Positions 1 through 8,594 of a stretch of 64,000 bases of DNA are shown here, one piece after another. Source of the DNA: Gammaproteobacteria bacterium. GTDB lineage: Bacteria; Pseudomonadota; Gammaproteobacteria; Pseudomonadales; Pseudohongiellaceae. The notes below the pieces were generated by a model. That model had not been told where the DNA came from, did not search any database, and saw only the letters and a list, made by a program, of their open reading frames with translations. The stretch is taken from positions 62,001-126,000 of the forward strand of contig SHZK01000002.1 of assembly GCA_009692305.1 (NCBI GenBank). The letters run 5' to 3'. The translations under genes were made by a program, and so were the position numbers. Each line of letters begins with the position of its first letter. Positions within the stretch are counted from its first letter, which is position 1.

Positions 1-1
1 C

Positions 2-79
2 ACGATCGATTCCGCACAGATCATGGACATCGAAATCGAACAAACTTGGCTTGGTGGTGAACTGGTCTACGAGCAGTAG
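2..79 (+). CDS. Amidohydrolase family protein, C-terminal end only
   Basis: The window opens inside a reading frame that ends with TAG at 77-79. The visible 25 residues end in TWLGGELVYEQ, which resembles the closing beta-strand of YtcJ-like amidohydrolases (usually T.VGGKVVYE). The stop lies 9 bp before the start of the APC permease, so the two are probably co-transcribed. The rest of the gene is outside the window, and the family call rests only on this tail. Confidence 0.4.
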   Translation, partial: TIDSAQIMDIEIEQTWLGGELVYEQ

Positions 80-88
80 GGCCTCAGC

Positions 89-1501
89 GTGACCAGCAAA
101 AATTCCAGCAGCCAACAATTGACCAACGAGCAATTGGGCGCAGCCCAGCCCTCAGGTTTCCGCCGGGTACTGGGGCGCAGTGAAGTATTGGCACTGGCAT
201 TCGGCGCCATGATCGGCTGGAGCTGGGTAGTGCTCTCGGGCACCTGGATCAGTTCCGCTGGCACCCTCGGTGCCATGCTTGCTTTTCTGCTTGGTGGCGC
301 CGCCATGCTGCTCATTGGTCTCACCTACGCTGAACTGACTGCCGCACTGCCCTACGCCGGTGGCGAACACGTCTTCAGTCAGCGCGCGCTGGGGGCAGGT
401 GCCTCTTTTATCTGCACCTGGGCCATCGTGCTCGGTTATGTCTCGGTCGTCACGTTCGAGGCGGTGGCGCTACCCACTGTGCTCGACTCACTGATACCCG
501 GCCTCGACCAGGTGTTCCTGTGGCAGATTGCCGGTTGGGATGTGTATCTGACCTGGGTACTTACGGGCGTTGCCGGTGCTGTGGTGATGACCTGGATAAA
601 TATTCGCGGTGTGCGCATGGCGGCACTGGTGCAGACTGTTGTGGTGGTGGCGATGCTGTTGGTCGCCATCCTGTTTGTCAGTGGCGCGGTCGTTACCGGC
701 GAACTGGCAAACATGGAGCCACTACTGCGCGATGGCGTTTCCGGCATGACCCTGGTGCTGGTGATGGTGCCGTTCATGTTCGTCGGCTTTGATACGATCC
801 CGCAGGCGGCCGAGGAAATCGATCTGCCGTTTCGCGACATAGGCAACGTGCTGATGCTGTCTGTGGCGATGGCAATTGCCTGGTACACCCTGATCGTACT
901 CGGCGTTGGTCTGGTACTGGATGCCGCCGCCCTTTCTACCGCAGCCGCCAATGCCACCGTCGTCACTGCAGAGGCGAGTATACGCATCTATGGCGAAGCC
1001 GGCGGCATCATCCTGCTGACAGCGGGTCTCGCGGGCATTATTACCAGCTGGAACGCCTTCATTCTGGGCGGCAGCCGCGCCATCTATGCCCTGGCTCGCG
1101 CCGACTTGTTGCCGGCCGCGCTGGGTAAACTGCACCCGCACTACCACACTCCGGTAAACGCGATTTTGCTGATTGGTGTGCTATCCATTATCGGTCCCTT
1201 CTTCGGGCGACCGGCGCTGGTGTGGGTAGTTGATGCCGGCGGCCTCGGCATCGTCATCGCCTACGCCATGGTGGCCTGGTCGTTTCTGGTGCTTAGACGC
1301 AAGGAGCCAGAACTGGCACGTCCCTATAAAGTGCCATTTGGCAACCTGGTAGGCACACTCGCACTGCTGCTGTCATTTGGCTTGGGATTGTTATATTTAC
1401 CCGGCAGCCCAGCGGCACTGGTATGGCCGCAGGAATGGGCGATTGTGATCGCCTGGTCAGTGCTTGGTGGCCTGCTGTACTTGTCATCCCGCAAGACTTG
1501 A
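89..1501 (+). CDS. APC-superfamily amino acid/amine permease
   Basis: A 470-residue integral membrane protein, predicted to import an amino acid or amine with a coupling cation. It shows about 12 hydrophobic helices, the first holding the APC signature AFGAMIGWSWV (about residues 37-47), followed by YAELTAALPYAGGEHVFS, the conserved loop around helix 2-3. The length is typical of the family. The chosen start is GTG at 89, with AGGG about 7 bp upstream and only 9 bp after the upstream amidohydrolase stop; the next in-frame ATG would delete helix 1. The pairing with an amidohydrolase suggests uptake plus hydrolysis of an amide or a cyclic amine, but the substrate cannot be read from sequence. 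No lesion is seen. Confidence 0.88.
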   Translation: MTSKNSSSQQLTNEQLGAAQPSGFRRVLGRSEVLALAFGAMIGWSWVVLSGTWISSAGTLGAMLAFLLGGAAMLLIGLTYAELTAALPYAGGEHVFSQRALGAGASFICTWAIVLGYVSVVTFEAVALPTVLDSLIPGLDQVFLWQIAGWDVYLTWVLTGVAGAVVMTWINIRGVRMAALVQTVVVVAMLLVAILFVSGAVVTGELANMEPLLRDGVSGMTLVLVMVPFMFVGFDTIPQAAEEIDLPFRDIGNVLMLSVAMAIAWYTLIVLGVGLVLDAAALSTAAANATVVTAEASIRIYGEAGGIILLTAGLAGIITSWNAFILGGSRAIYALARADLLPAALGKLHPHYHTPVNAILLIGVLSIIGPFFGRPALVWVVDAGGLGIVIAYAMVAWSFLVLRRKEPELARPYKVPFGNLVGTLALLLSFGLGLLYLPGSPAALVWPQEWAIVIAWSVLGGLLYLSSRKT

Positions 1502-1669
1502 ATGCCATTCCGGTATTGATCTTGCGCTGAGCATATCAAGGGGCGGGGGTGGGCGAGGCACCGCGGTGACATGCGCCAGCTGCTCAATTCCGGATCAAAA
1601 TTAAAATTTTGTGCAGCAATCATCACCGGTGCACTGCTTGGGGTACACTTGGCGGTGAGTTCAAGTCAT

Positions 1670-1744
1670 GCGGGTGTAGCTCAGTGGTAGAGTCCTAGCT
1701 TCCCAAGCTAGTTGTCGCGAGTTCGAATCTCGTCGCCCGCTCCA
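1670..1744 (+). tRNA. tRNA-Gly (anticodon CCC)
   Basis: The cloverleaf is complete. The acceptor arms 1670-1676 and 1734-1740 pair over 7 bp with one G-U. The anticodon stem 1695-1699/1707-1711 closes the loop TTCCCAA with anticodon CCC at 1702-1704. GTTCGAATC forms the T-arm. The discriminator is T1741 and CCA is encoded at 1742-1744. I saw no duplicated 3' end nearby that would mark an integrated element. Confidence 0.96.
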
Positions 1745-1774
1745 ATTTTCAAGACAGCTTTGGAAGCGCGCCGC

Positions 1775-3545
1775 TTATTTTTCCAAAATCGCTTTGATGG
1801 ATTCCAGTCGTTCCATGGCGTGCACGTAGCCGGCCTCAACCACTGCATCGAAAGCCTGCCAGTTCAGTAAATCCACATTGCCGAGAGCGGGTTGCAGCAG
1901 CACGTCACTGTAGTCACGCACCGTGGCAGAGTTGGTGGTGCCGTTTATCATTCCCGCTCTTAGCAACACCTGAAAAATATTGATGTGCTTTTCCCGGCCG
2001 GTCACCATGCGAATGAACTTCCACAATGGTGGTCCATCGGCTTCGGAAGAATCTGCGGTAAATACACCCTGCGCGCCTACATCCACTCCGATCACCGGGC
2101 CGCGACCTTGCTGCTGCATGATATCCACGGGCAAGTTATTGATCGTAGCACCATCGACAAAGATCTGACCTTCACTGAAGACCGGTGGCAACACGCCAGG
2201 AATCGCCACCGAGGCCCGCAACCATTACCACAGTTCGCCCTGACGATGCACCGCACTGTGACCCGTGGTGAGATTCGAGGATACACAAAAATACGGCAGT
2301 CTCAGGTCTTCGATAAGCACGTCAGCAAATTCGGGCCGTAGCAGGCGACTGACCTTGCGTCCGGCCACCAGTGCGATAAACGGAAAGGTATAGTCATCCA
2401 GCGGATTGGTGGCGACGAAAGAGCGCTTCATGTGAAACACCATTTCCTGATAGTCCCATCCTGCCGCGATGCCACCGGCAATGATGGCTCCAATACTGGT
2501 GCCACCAACCGTGTCGATGGGAATTGCCGCTTCCTGCAACGCTCGCATCACCCCGATGTGGGCGAAACCGCGCGCACCGCCGCCCGATAGCGTCAAGCCA
2601 AGTCCGCGCCCTGTGAGCAGACGTGCCAGTCGCGAACAATCTGCCATATTACCAATGTGGTGATGAGGAATGTCTGGCATGAGGTCGAGCCAGCCTCTGG
2701 CGGCGTGGGGCACGATGCCATTGGAATTCAGCAGCACCAGCTCCATTCGATATTGCTGACTGGCGTGATTGCCGATGACCGCTTGCCACGGCTGCGGCTT
2801 GGCGACCGCATGCGCCAGCAGCAATATTGAATCAGATTGTCGCAGACACAATCGGCTCCAGGCTGTGGCCTGGGAATCGGTAACATACACCACAAAATCA
2901 TGGCTGCGCTCAATGCCATGAAACCACTGACTGGTATGCTCGGTGCCGCTAACTTGCTGGATCAGAGCGGTGCGCCCAAAGCGTTGCAGGCAGCTGACCA
3001 GTTGGGTGGCAAAGGCGACGCCATCCACTTCCGGACTTTGCGGGACCACGGCAAAGGTCTTCAAGGCGGTGCGCGCTACGACGCTGCAAGCGCTGTGAGT
3101 TTTCCAGCCTCTGCACAATTAGACGGGTGATGTGCAACAGCTCGCGCGGATGATTCTGCATCAGTGCATCGAACCCCTGCTTCGGCCAGCGGCCCAGTTC
3201 CGAGTCGCGCAGGGCAATGATGGTGGCGTTGAGAGGATGGCCGGAGATCAAGGCCATCTCGCCCACAGTCTCGCCCGCCACGATATGTCCCAACAAGCGC
3301 CGGCCGCCCTGGTTCTGGTCAGCGGCAAAGGCCCCAAGGCAACCAGTGATGACGAAATACACCGCGTCGGCATCGTCCCCGGCTTCGAACAGGGTGGTGC
3401 CGCCAGGCAGTGCAAACCATTCAATCTCTTCTGCGATACAGCCCTGTAATTCCGAGCTTAGTTCACTAAACAGTGGCAGGCTGGAAACTACGCTGAGCAG
3501 GCTGGGAATGTCGCCGGTAATGCTGGTTTGGGAATCGTTTGGCAT
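1775..3545 (-). pseudogene. Broken cNMP-binding/patatin-like phospholipase (NTE/RssA-type)
   Basis: Read from ATG 3545 downward, the gene has an N-terminal cyclic-nucleotide-binding domain (about residues 20-150, GETVGEMALISGHPLNATI) and a C-terminal patatin lipase domain. The lipase shows the oxyanion loop GGGARGFAHIG, the nucleophile elbow GGTSIGA and the catalytic DG of FVDGATINNLP, so both dyad residues are still encoded. Two lesions split it. The frame changes between about 3060 and 3090 (…LENSQRLQRRSA to ALKTFAVVPQSP), and an in-frame TAA at 2225-2227 falls inside the conserved stretch GELW-stop-WLRASVAIPG. Intact relatives are cytoplasmic or membrane-peripheral lysophospholipases. Either this is a pseudogene or two separate consensus errors occurred. 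Confidence 0.8.
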
Positions 3546-3606
3546 GAAGGGGCAGATTGGTTTTTTTCAGAGTTTGGCATCAATCGATCTGTAATCAAAG
3601 GGCTTC

Positions 3607-3648
3607 ACCAAAGTGGTTAAACCAAAGCGGTTAGACCAAAGGCGCCAG
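3607..3648. repeat. 14-bp tandem repeat holding two GGTT-A-ACC palindromes
   Basis: About three 14-bp units (3607-3620, 3621-3634 and a degenerate 3635-3648) each begin ACCAAAG. The joints create TGGTTAAACCA (3614-3624) and CGGTTAGACCA (3628-3638), which fit the TGGT-N-ACCA form of operators bound by FadR-subfamily GntR regulators. The repeat lies 62 bp upstream of the patatin gene start and about 140 bp upstream of secF, so it could serve either. The function is inferred. Confidence 0.35.
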
Positions 3649-3785
3649 GGTATTTCAGATTAAGCGATGACCCCTTTGATAATATCGCTCTAACCCCATA
3701 TACTTGATTCCAGCAATACTTCTACCTATTGCGCCGAACACTTCCACTAAAATTGGCCCTCAGGCCTGCACCGACCGCCTCCAAT

Positions 3786-4727
3786 ATGCTACTCACAACT
3801 CAATTCGATTTCATGGAGCACCGCCGTTTAGCACTCACAGTCTCGATAGTTTTCATGATCGTTTCGGCCCTGTCTCTGGCAGTCAATTCCCTGCAGTTGG
3901 GAATGGATTTTACCTCCGGTATCTCGATACGCCTCGGCTATTCAGAATCGGTGGACCTCGATCAGGTTAACGCTACTCTGGATGCCAACGGTTACGGCGA
4001 AGCATCGGTCGTGTCATACGGATCTGACCGCGACATTCGCATCATCTTGCCGGTCACCGAAGAAACCGCCGCCGCTGACCAGGCGCAACAGGCCATCGTC
4101 CTTGGTGAACGTCTGGCTGAACAGCTCCGCGCCAGCACCGAGAGCGAGGTTGTCCTGGCAGGTTCTGATTTCGTCAGTGCCAAAGCCGGTCAGGATCTCG
4201 CCGAAGATGCCGGATTGGGAATATTGGTGTCGCTCGGTGCCGTGATGGTTTACATCTCAATGCGTTTTCAGCTCAAGTTCGCAGTAGGTGCCGTAGTGGC
4301 CCTGGTGCATGACGTGCTGATTACCCTCGGTGCGTTTTCAATTTTTCGCATACAGTTTGACCTCACGGTTCTGGCCGCAATCCTGGCCGTTATCGGTTAC
4401 TCCCTTAATGATACTATTATCGTAGCCGACCGCCTTCGTGAGAATTTGCGGCGCCAGCGCCGCGGTAGCGTGGAAGAACTGATCAACCTTTCCATCAACC
4501 AGACTCTCAGCCGCACTTTGATTACATCGGGTACCACACTGCTGGTCGTCGTTGTATTGCTGTTTGTGGGCAGTGAGGCTTCACGCGGATTCTGCATTGC
4601 CATGTCAATTGGTATATGTGTCGGCACGTACTCTTCTATTTATATCGCCTCTGCTCTGCTGCTCACTTTTAATTTAACGCGCGAAGATATCGCGCTGCCC
4701 GTCAAGGAAGATCTGGGCGCAGTGTAG
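3786..4727 (+). CDS. secF: Protein translocase subunit SecF (orphan copy)
   Basis: SecF works with SecD beside SecYEG to complete protein export using proton-motive force. This 313-residue protein has an N-terminal transmembrane helix (about 18-37), the motif GMDFTSGISIRLGY (canonical GIDFTGGT-like), a periplasmic domain, and a C-terminal bundle of five helices. That bundle holds VIGYSLNDTIIVADRLREN, the SecF counterpart of GYSVNDTVVVFDRIREN. ATG 3786 is preferred over the upstream in-frame codon at 3729 because homology begins at MLLTTQFDFMEHRR. No secD or yajC is adjacent, which is unusual because secDF are normally one operon. A terminator hairpin follows the stop. Divergence in the DFTGG box suggests a second, specialised copy. 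Confidence 0.85.
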   Translation: MLLTTQFDFMEHRRLALTVSIVFMIVSALSLAVNSLQLGMDFTSGISIRLGYSESVDLDQVNATLDANGYGEASVVSYGSDRDIRIILPVTEETAAADQAQQAIVLGERLAEQLRASTESEVVLAGSDFVSAKAGQDLAEDAGLGILVSLGAVMVYISMRFQLKFAVGAVVALVHDVLITLGAFSIFRIQFDLTVLAAILAVIGYSLNDTIIVADRLRENLRRQRRGSVEELINLSINQTLSRTLITSGTTLLVVVVLLFVGSEASRGFCIAMSIGICVGTYSSIYIASALLLTFNLTREDIALPVKEDLGAV

Positions 4728-4736
4728 AATCAGTCT

Positions 4737-4758
4737 GGTTCCACCCGGAACTTTTTTT
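4737..4758 (+). terminator. Rho-independent terminator of secF
   Basis: The stem GTTCC (4738-4742) pairs with GGAAC (4747-4751) around a 4-nt loop, extended by a G-U pair, and is followed at once by seven T (4752-4758). It lies 10 bp after the secF TAG. Confidence 0.75.
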
Positions 4759-4818
4759 GAGCAAGAGAAGAAGTGCGGGCCGAACCCAGCTGCTTACGGT
4801 TCGAAAATACCAGATCTG

Positions 4819-5340
4819 TTACTCGTCGGAGTATTTCACTTCCAGCCGGCGCAATATGGTGATGGAGGTTGTAACTGCCAGCACACTGAGCCCGAACATT
4901 CCCACGATCGACACCCATACTGGTGGCGGCGCGACAATAACAGCCAGGGGTCCCTCGTCGAGGGGAATTGGCAGCAAGCCCTTGAGATAGTAGATGATGC
5001 TGAAAATCTTGAGCGCTGGCGGCAGTAGAAAATGAATAATCTCCCAGCCCGCGATCACGACCACCGGGATTAGTGTATTGCGAAAGAGTAATCCTGATGC
5101 CAGGAACAGAGAGCCATAACCCATACTGGCGAGCAGAACTATTCCGAGATACATGCCAATCTGTTGCAAGGCAATGCCACTGGTAATATCGGTAATCAAT
5201 TGCCCAGTACCAAAGGGTATGTAGAGCAACACGTAGCACAGCGCCGTACTCATTCCGAACAGTACGCATGCAGCCGAGAGTCCTGCCAGGCGCTTCGCCA
5301 CCACCAGAATCTCCCACGATCGGCGAATTGCTGATCGCAT
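4819..5340 (-). pseudogene. 5'-truncated ABC-2 type transporter permease
   Basis: 173 residues with about five hydrophobic helices (LAGLSAACVLFGMSTALCYV, IGMYLGIVLLASMGYGSLFL, LIPVVVIAGWEIIHFLLPP, VSIVGMFGLSVLAVTTSITI). It looks like the C-terminal half of an ABC-2 export permease, including the usual tail of a final helix and a short basic end (RRLEVKYSDE). The N-terminal part is missing: homology-like sequence begins right at 5330-5340, where it collides with the truncated DUF5694 gene on the other strand. No ATPase gene is adjacent. The product is probably non-functional. Confidence 0.55.
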
Positions 5341-5621
5341 TGAATACCGGAGACTTTGTAAATGCAGATAAGCAGTTCTATTACGGAGTCTTAGGCGTCG
5401 GCGACCGCGACATCCAGTCTGGCGCTGACCTCAATGCGATGTGGTACCTTCGCAATGCCAAGATTTTCTCCAAACTTATGCTTGAAACGAAGCCCGGAGA
5501 CAGGGTCCTTGTCGTATATGGAAGCGGCCACAGCTATTGGCTTCGCCACTTCGCCAGCGAAACGCCTGGATATCGAATGGTTGATCCGGTGCCATACCTC
5601 GAACTCGCCAAGGTGCGATAA
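5325..5621 (+). pseudogene. 5'-truncated DUF5694 protein
   Basis: The final about 98 residues of a DUF5694-like protein. The conserved elements seen are GADLNAMWYLRNAKIFSKL, then GDRVLVVYGSGHSYWLRHF and the closing MVDPVPYLELA. These normally follow about 150 N-terminal residues, which are absent. The open frame formally extends back to 5268, but that part is antisense to the ABC permease remnant and does not resemble the family. The function of DUF5694 is unknown. The fragment ends just before a REP-like hairpin, so mobile-element activity may have made the junction. Confidence 0.55.
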
Positions 5622-5623
5622 TT

Positions 5624-5666
5624 AAAGGGGACGGAGGGATTATTTTTTAATCCCTCCGTCCCCTTT
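5624..5666. repeat. REP-like perfect 19-bp hairpin
   Basis: Arms 5624-5642 and 5648-5666 are exact reverse complements (AAAGGGGACGGAGGGATTA and its complement) around a loop of five T. A second related GAGG…GGGGATGGGGACTGAC stretch follows to about 5724. Sequences of this AAAGGGGACGGAGG type are often seen next to REP-associated tyrosine transposases, which is recalled family knowledge rather than something shown here. It could also stop transcription arriving from either side. Confidence 0.6.
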
Positions 5667-5736
5667 TCCTCTCCTTTTCCTCTCAGAGAGGATGGATTTA
5701 TTTTTCCTCCGGGGATGGGGACTGACAAATAAGTAC

Positions 5737-6663
5737 TTAAAACCAGAAGCGCAAACCAGCGACCCAGCGTGTATCCGAACTTCCTTCTTCATGGTCCGAG
5801 TACCGAGCCGTATCCCCATACTGGCGCACTCGTTCCACGCCTATATAAGGCACGATCTGACGGGTAATCTGGTATTTCAAACGCAAGCCTGCCGCAGTAT
5901 CTGACAAGCCGCTACCTACATTTCTGGCGCGATCGTTTTTGCCATATAGATTCATTTCCAGACGCGGTTGCAGCACCCAGCGCTGGGTGAGCAGCCATTC
6001 GTATTCCGTCTCGATATTCAAGGCGGTCCGGCCAGCGGCGCCAAGATACGCAGTGATATCGACATGCAACCAATAAGGCGCTATGCCGCGCATGCCCACC
6101 GCTAACCAGTTGCGATCCGGTCCCTCGCCAGTCTGGTTGTGCACACCCACTTGCGTATTCCAGAAACTGGAAATGGCGTGCGACCACAGCACATCGGTCT
6201 CACTGCCTTCGAAAGAATTGTCTGCGAATTGCCCCTCGGCTTTGATCAGCAAGCGATCATAGCTGCTGCCATACCAGAACCAGGCGTCATAGACGCTGGC
6301 ATCGCTACCGTCGCGGAAGACATGTTCGAGTCGATCGACATGCAAACCACCAAACAACATATCATCCGCCATGTGCATCGCTGGTCCACCCACGGCATAG
6401 GGGCCCTCCCCCATGCGCAGACCATTCGAATAGGCATGGGGATCACGCAAAGTTTCGACAGGGATAATGTCTGCGGAGCCAGCAGGCATTTCACTATGCG
6501 CACTATGATCGACGACAACTGGCGCCGCCGTATGATCATGGTCTTGCGCTTGCAGGCTAGCTGGAATTCCCGCCAGCAATGCAAGCAGCAGTGCTGCTGC
6601 TGAAGTGAAGGGGCCCGTGTTGTTGTGAGAAGGCACAACCGGAGTTGATTCGCCTGTGCTCAT
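5737..6663 (-). CDS. copB: Outer-membrane copper resistance protein CopB
   Basis: CopB/PcoB is an outer-membrane beta-barrel that acts with CopA in periplasmic copper sequestration or export. This 308-residue protein has a signal peptide (helix around ALLLALLAGIPASLQAQ), a His/Met-rich mature N-terminus (DHDHTAAPVVVDHSAHSEM), and repeated amphipathic strands ending in aromatic F (VAGLRFWF), as required for barrel assembly. ATG 6663 overlaps the copA TGA by 4 bp (ATGA), which fixes the start and shows translational coupling; the open frame extends further upstream but only as shadow sequence. No copC or copD follows. The gene looks intact. Confidence 0.9.
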   Translation of the reverse strand: MSTGESTPVVPSHNNTGPFTSAAALLLALLAGIPASLQAQDHDHTAAPVVVDHSAHSEMPAGSADIIPVETLRDPHAYSNGLRMGEGPYAVGGPAMHMADDMLFGGLHVDRLEHVFRDGSDASVYDAWFWYGSSYDRLLIKAEGQFADNSFEGSETDVLWSHAISSFWNTQVGVHNQTGEGPDRNWLAVGMRGIAPYWLHVDITAYLGAAGRTALNIETEYEWLLTQRWVLQPRLEMNLYGKNDRARNVGSGLSDTAAGLRLKYQITRQIVPYIGVERVRQYGDTARYSDHEEGSSDTRWVAGLRFWF

Positions 6664-8423
6664 GCCACCACCACTTCGCGAAACATGCCCGCATCCATAT
6701 GAAATAGTAAATGACAATGCCAAGCCCAGCGGCCGGGCGCGTCGGCAGTCAACTGGAAGCTGATGCGCTGCGCCGGTTGTACGGAAATTGTGTGTTTGCG
6801 TGTCTGCAGTGCGCCCGCTGGATTTTCCAGCTCGCTCCACATCCCATGCAGATGCATCGGATGTGTCATCATGGTGTCGTTGTGCAAAATGATCCGCACA
6901 AGTTCGTTATGACGCAAGAAGATTGGTGTCGAGCGTCCGAACTCAAGGCCATCCAGTGACCAGATATAGCGATCCATGTTACCAGTGAGATGCAATTCGA
7001 TGTCACGCTCGGGCTCGCGTCGATCGGTAAATTCGTCCAGCCCGTGCAAGTCGGCCAGGGTCAGCACGCGCCGTCCGTTGTTGCGCAGCCCGACACCTGG
7101 GTCATCGAGATTGGTACGTGGCATATCTACTAACATGTCTATGCTGGCGCTGAATTCGGTACTGGCGTGTCGCACTATCGGCATGGCGGTCGCTGCCGCG
7201 CCGCCGTGCTCGCTATGATCCATTGCCATCGCCTCATCATGCATGCCGCCCATCATGTCCATCATGTCGAGCCATGCGGGTGCATCGAGTTCCGGCACGG
7301 GCGCGGTGAGCCCCGGACGACTGCTTAGCGTGCCGCGGGCGAATCCGGTGCGTTCCATGGCTTGGGCGAAAATCGTATGGGCATCATCAGTTGGTTCCAC
7401 GATGACGTCATAGGTTTCTCCGGGCCCGAAACGAAATTCATCCACTGTGACCGGATGCACATTGACGCCATCAGTTTGGATGACTTGTAACTTGAGGCCG
7501 GGAATGCGCACATCGTAAAAAGTATTGCCGGTGCCGTTGATAAAGCGCAGTCGCACGCGCTCACCCCGCTGGAAACTCGCTTCCCAGTTACCATTCGGTG
7601 TCGTGCCGTTCATCAGATAGGTGAGTGTATGTGACGACAGGTCACCAAGATCGGTTGGATTCATGCGCATCTGGTTCCACATCTGGCGCTCTTCTGTCGC
7701 CGAGCTCAAGCCTGCCGCTTGCACGTCGCGCATGAATTTCTGCAAGGTGGGTTGATTCAGGTTGTAGTAGTTGGCGGAATTTTTCAGTTTGCGGAAAACT
7801 TCCAGCGGCGGCGCGTCGGTCCAGTCGGACAGCAGAATGGGATAATCCCGATCTACCTGATGGATCTCCTGTGCACGCGGCACGATGACTATGGCGCCGT
7901 ATACTCCTGTCATCTCCTGAAAACCGGAATGGGAGTGATACCAGTACGTGCCATTCTGTTTGACGGTGAATGTATAGGTAAATGTTGCGCCGGGCGCAAT
8001 ACCGTGAAAGCTGACGCCTGGGACACCATCCATCTGGTAAGGCACGATCATGCCATGCCAGTGAATAGAGGTGGTTTCGCGCAAACGATTCGTCACCCGA
8101 ATCGTCACCGTGTCGCCCTCGCGCCAATACAGGGTTGGGCCCGGCATCGAACCATTGATACAGGTAGCCGTGCGCCACACCCCGGTGAAATTCACCGGAG
8201 TTTCGGCAATCACGAGCTCGAATTCGGTACCGGTTAACTGTTGCGGCGCAACGCTGCTGGCGGTCGCCGCCAATACCGCACGGGCAATTGGCGACAGTCC
8301 CAACAGGGTGCCACCTGCCACCAGACCCTGCACGAAGCGGCGGCGGCCGCTACTTACCGGCTTTAAACTGGTCGAATTGCCCTTATTCAAACCGCTTGCA
8401 CTCCAATTACATTCACGAACCAC
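6660..8423 (-). CDS. copA: CopA-type multicopper oxidase (copper resistance)
   Basis: This periplasmic multicopper oxidase probably oxidises Cu(I) and binds copper. Near the N-terminus SGRRRFVQGLVAGG is a twin-arginine signal, consistent with export of the folded enzyme. All four copper motifs are visible: HWHG (residues 121-124), WYHSHSG (about 160), HPMHLHGMW (about 540) and HCHLLFHMDAGM (about 570). A Met/His-rich insert, MMDMMGGMHDEAMAMDHSEHGG in outline, lies near residue 400, as in PcoA/CopA. Its 587 residues match the family. The start is GTG 8423; no better ATG lies in frame before the Tat motif. It is divergent from copRS with a 171-bp control region. Confidence 0.93.
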   Translation of the reverse strand: MVRECNWSASGLNKGNSTSLKPVSSGRRRFVQGLVAGGTLLGLSPIARAVLAATASSVAPQQLTGTEFELVIAETPVNFTGVWRTATCINGSMPGPTLYWREGDTVTIRVTNRLRETTSIHWHGMIVPYQMDGVPGVSFHGIAPGATFTYTFTVKQNGTYWYHSHSGFQEMTGVYGAIVIVPRAQEIHQVDRDYPILLSDWTDAPPLEVFRKLKNSANYYNLNQPTLQKFMRDVQAAGLSSATEERQMWNQMRMNPTDLGDLSSHTLTYLMNGTTPNGNWEASFQRGERVRLRFINGTGNTFYDVRIPGLKLQVIQTDGVNVHPVTVDEFRFGPGETYDVIVEPTDDAHTIFAQAMERTGFARGTLSSRPGLTAPVPELDAPAWLDMMDMMGGMHDEAMAMDHSEHGGAAATAMPIVRHASTEFSASIDMLVDMPRTNLDDPGVGLRNNGRRVLTLADLHGLDEFTDRREPERDIELHLTGNMDRYIWSLDGLEFGRSTPIFLRHNELVRIILHNDTMMTHPMHLHGMWSELENPAGALQTRKHTISVQPAQRISFQLTADAPGRWAWHCHLLFHMDAGMFREVVVA

Positions 8424-8478
8424 AAATTACCAGGATCGAAGTGTACGCGCGGGCTCCTGTCGTCAGAGTGACCCCCCC

Positions 8479-8505
8479 ATTACATTTTTGTAATCCTCGT
8501 GTAAT
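8479..8505. promoter_or_regulatory. Candidate CopR operator between copA and copR
   Basis: ATTACA (8479-8484) and TGTAAT (8489-8494) form a perfect 6-bp inverted repeat around TTTT. A further TGTAAT at 8500-8505 lies 11 bp, one helical turn, downstream. CusR/CopR boxes known from other gammaproteobacteria have comparable A/T-rich dyads. The position in the divergent control region supports copper-responsive control of both operons. A run of seven C (8472-8478) adjoins it. Confidence 0.5.
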
Positions 8506-8594
8506 CTTGCTGGCAGGTCCCAGGGACTATCATGGCCCGATCGCAAATACGGGAGCCGGGATCGGCTCTCTGCCACCAAGCCGGATGCCGCTCG

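Noticed and set aside
436-987. 183-codon open frame antisense to the APC permease
   Set aside because: Ser/Thr/Ile-rich antisense shadow of transmembrane codons.
1670-1744. tRNA-Gly as an integration site
   Set aside because: No integrase gene and no repeat of the tRNA 3' end were found nearby.
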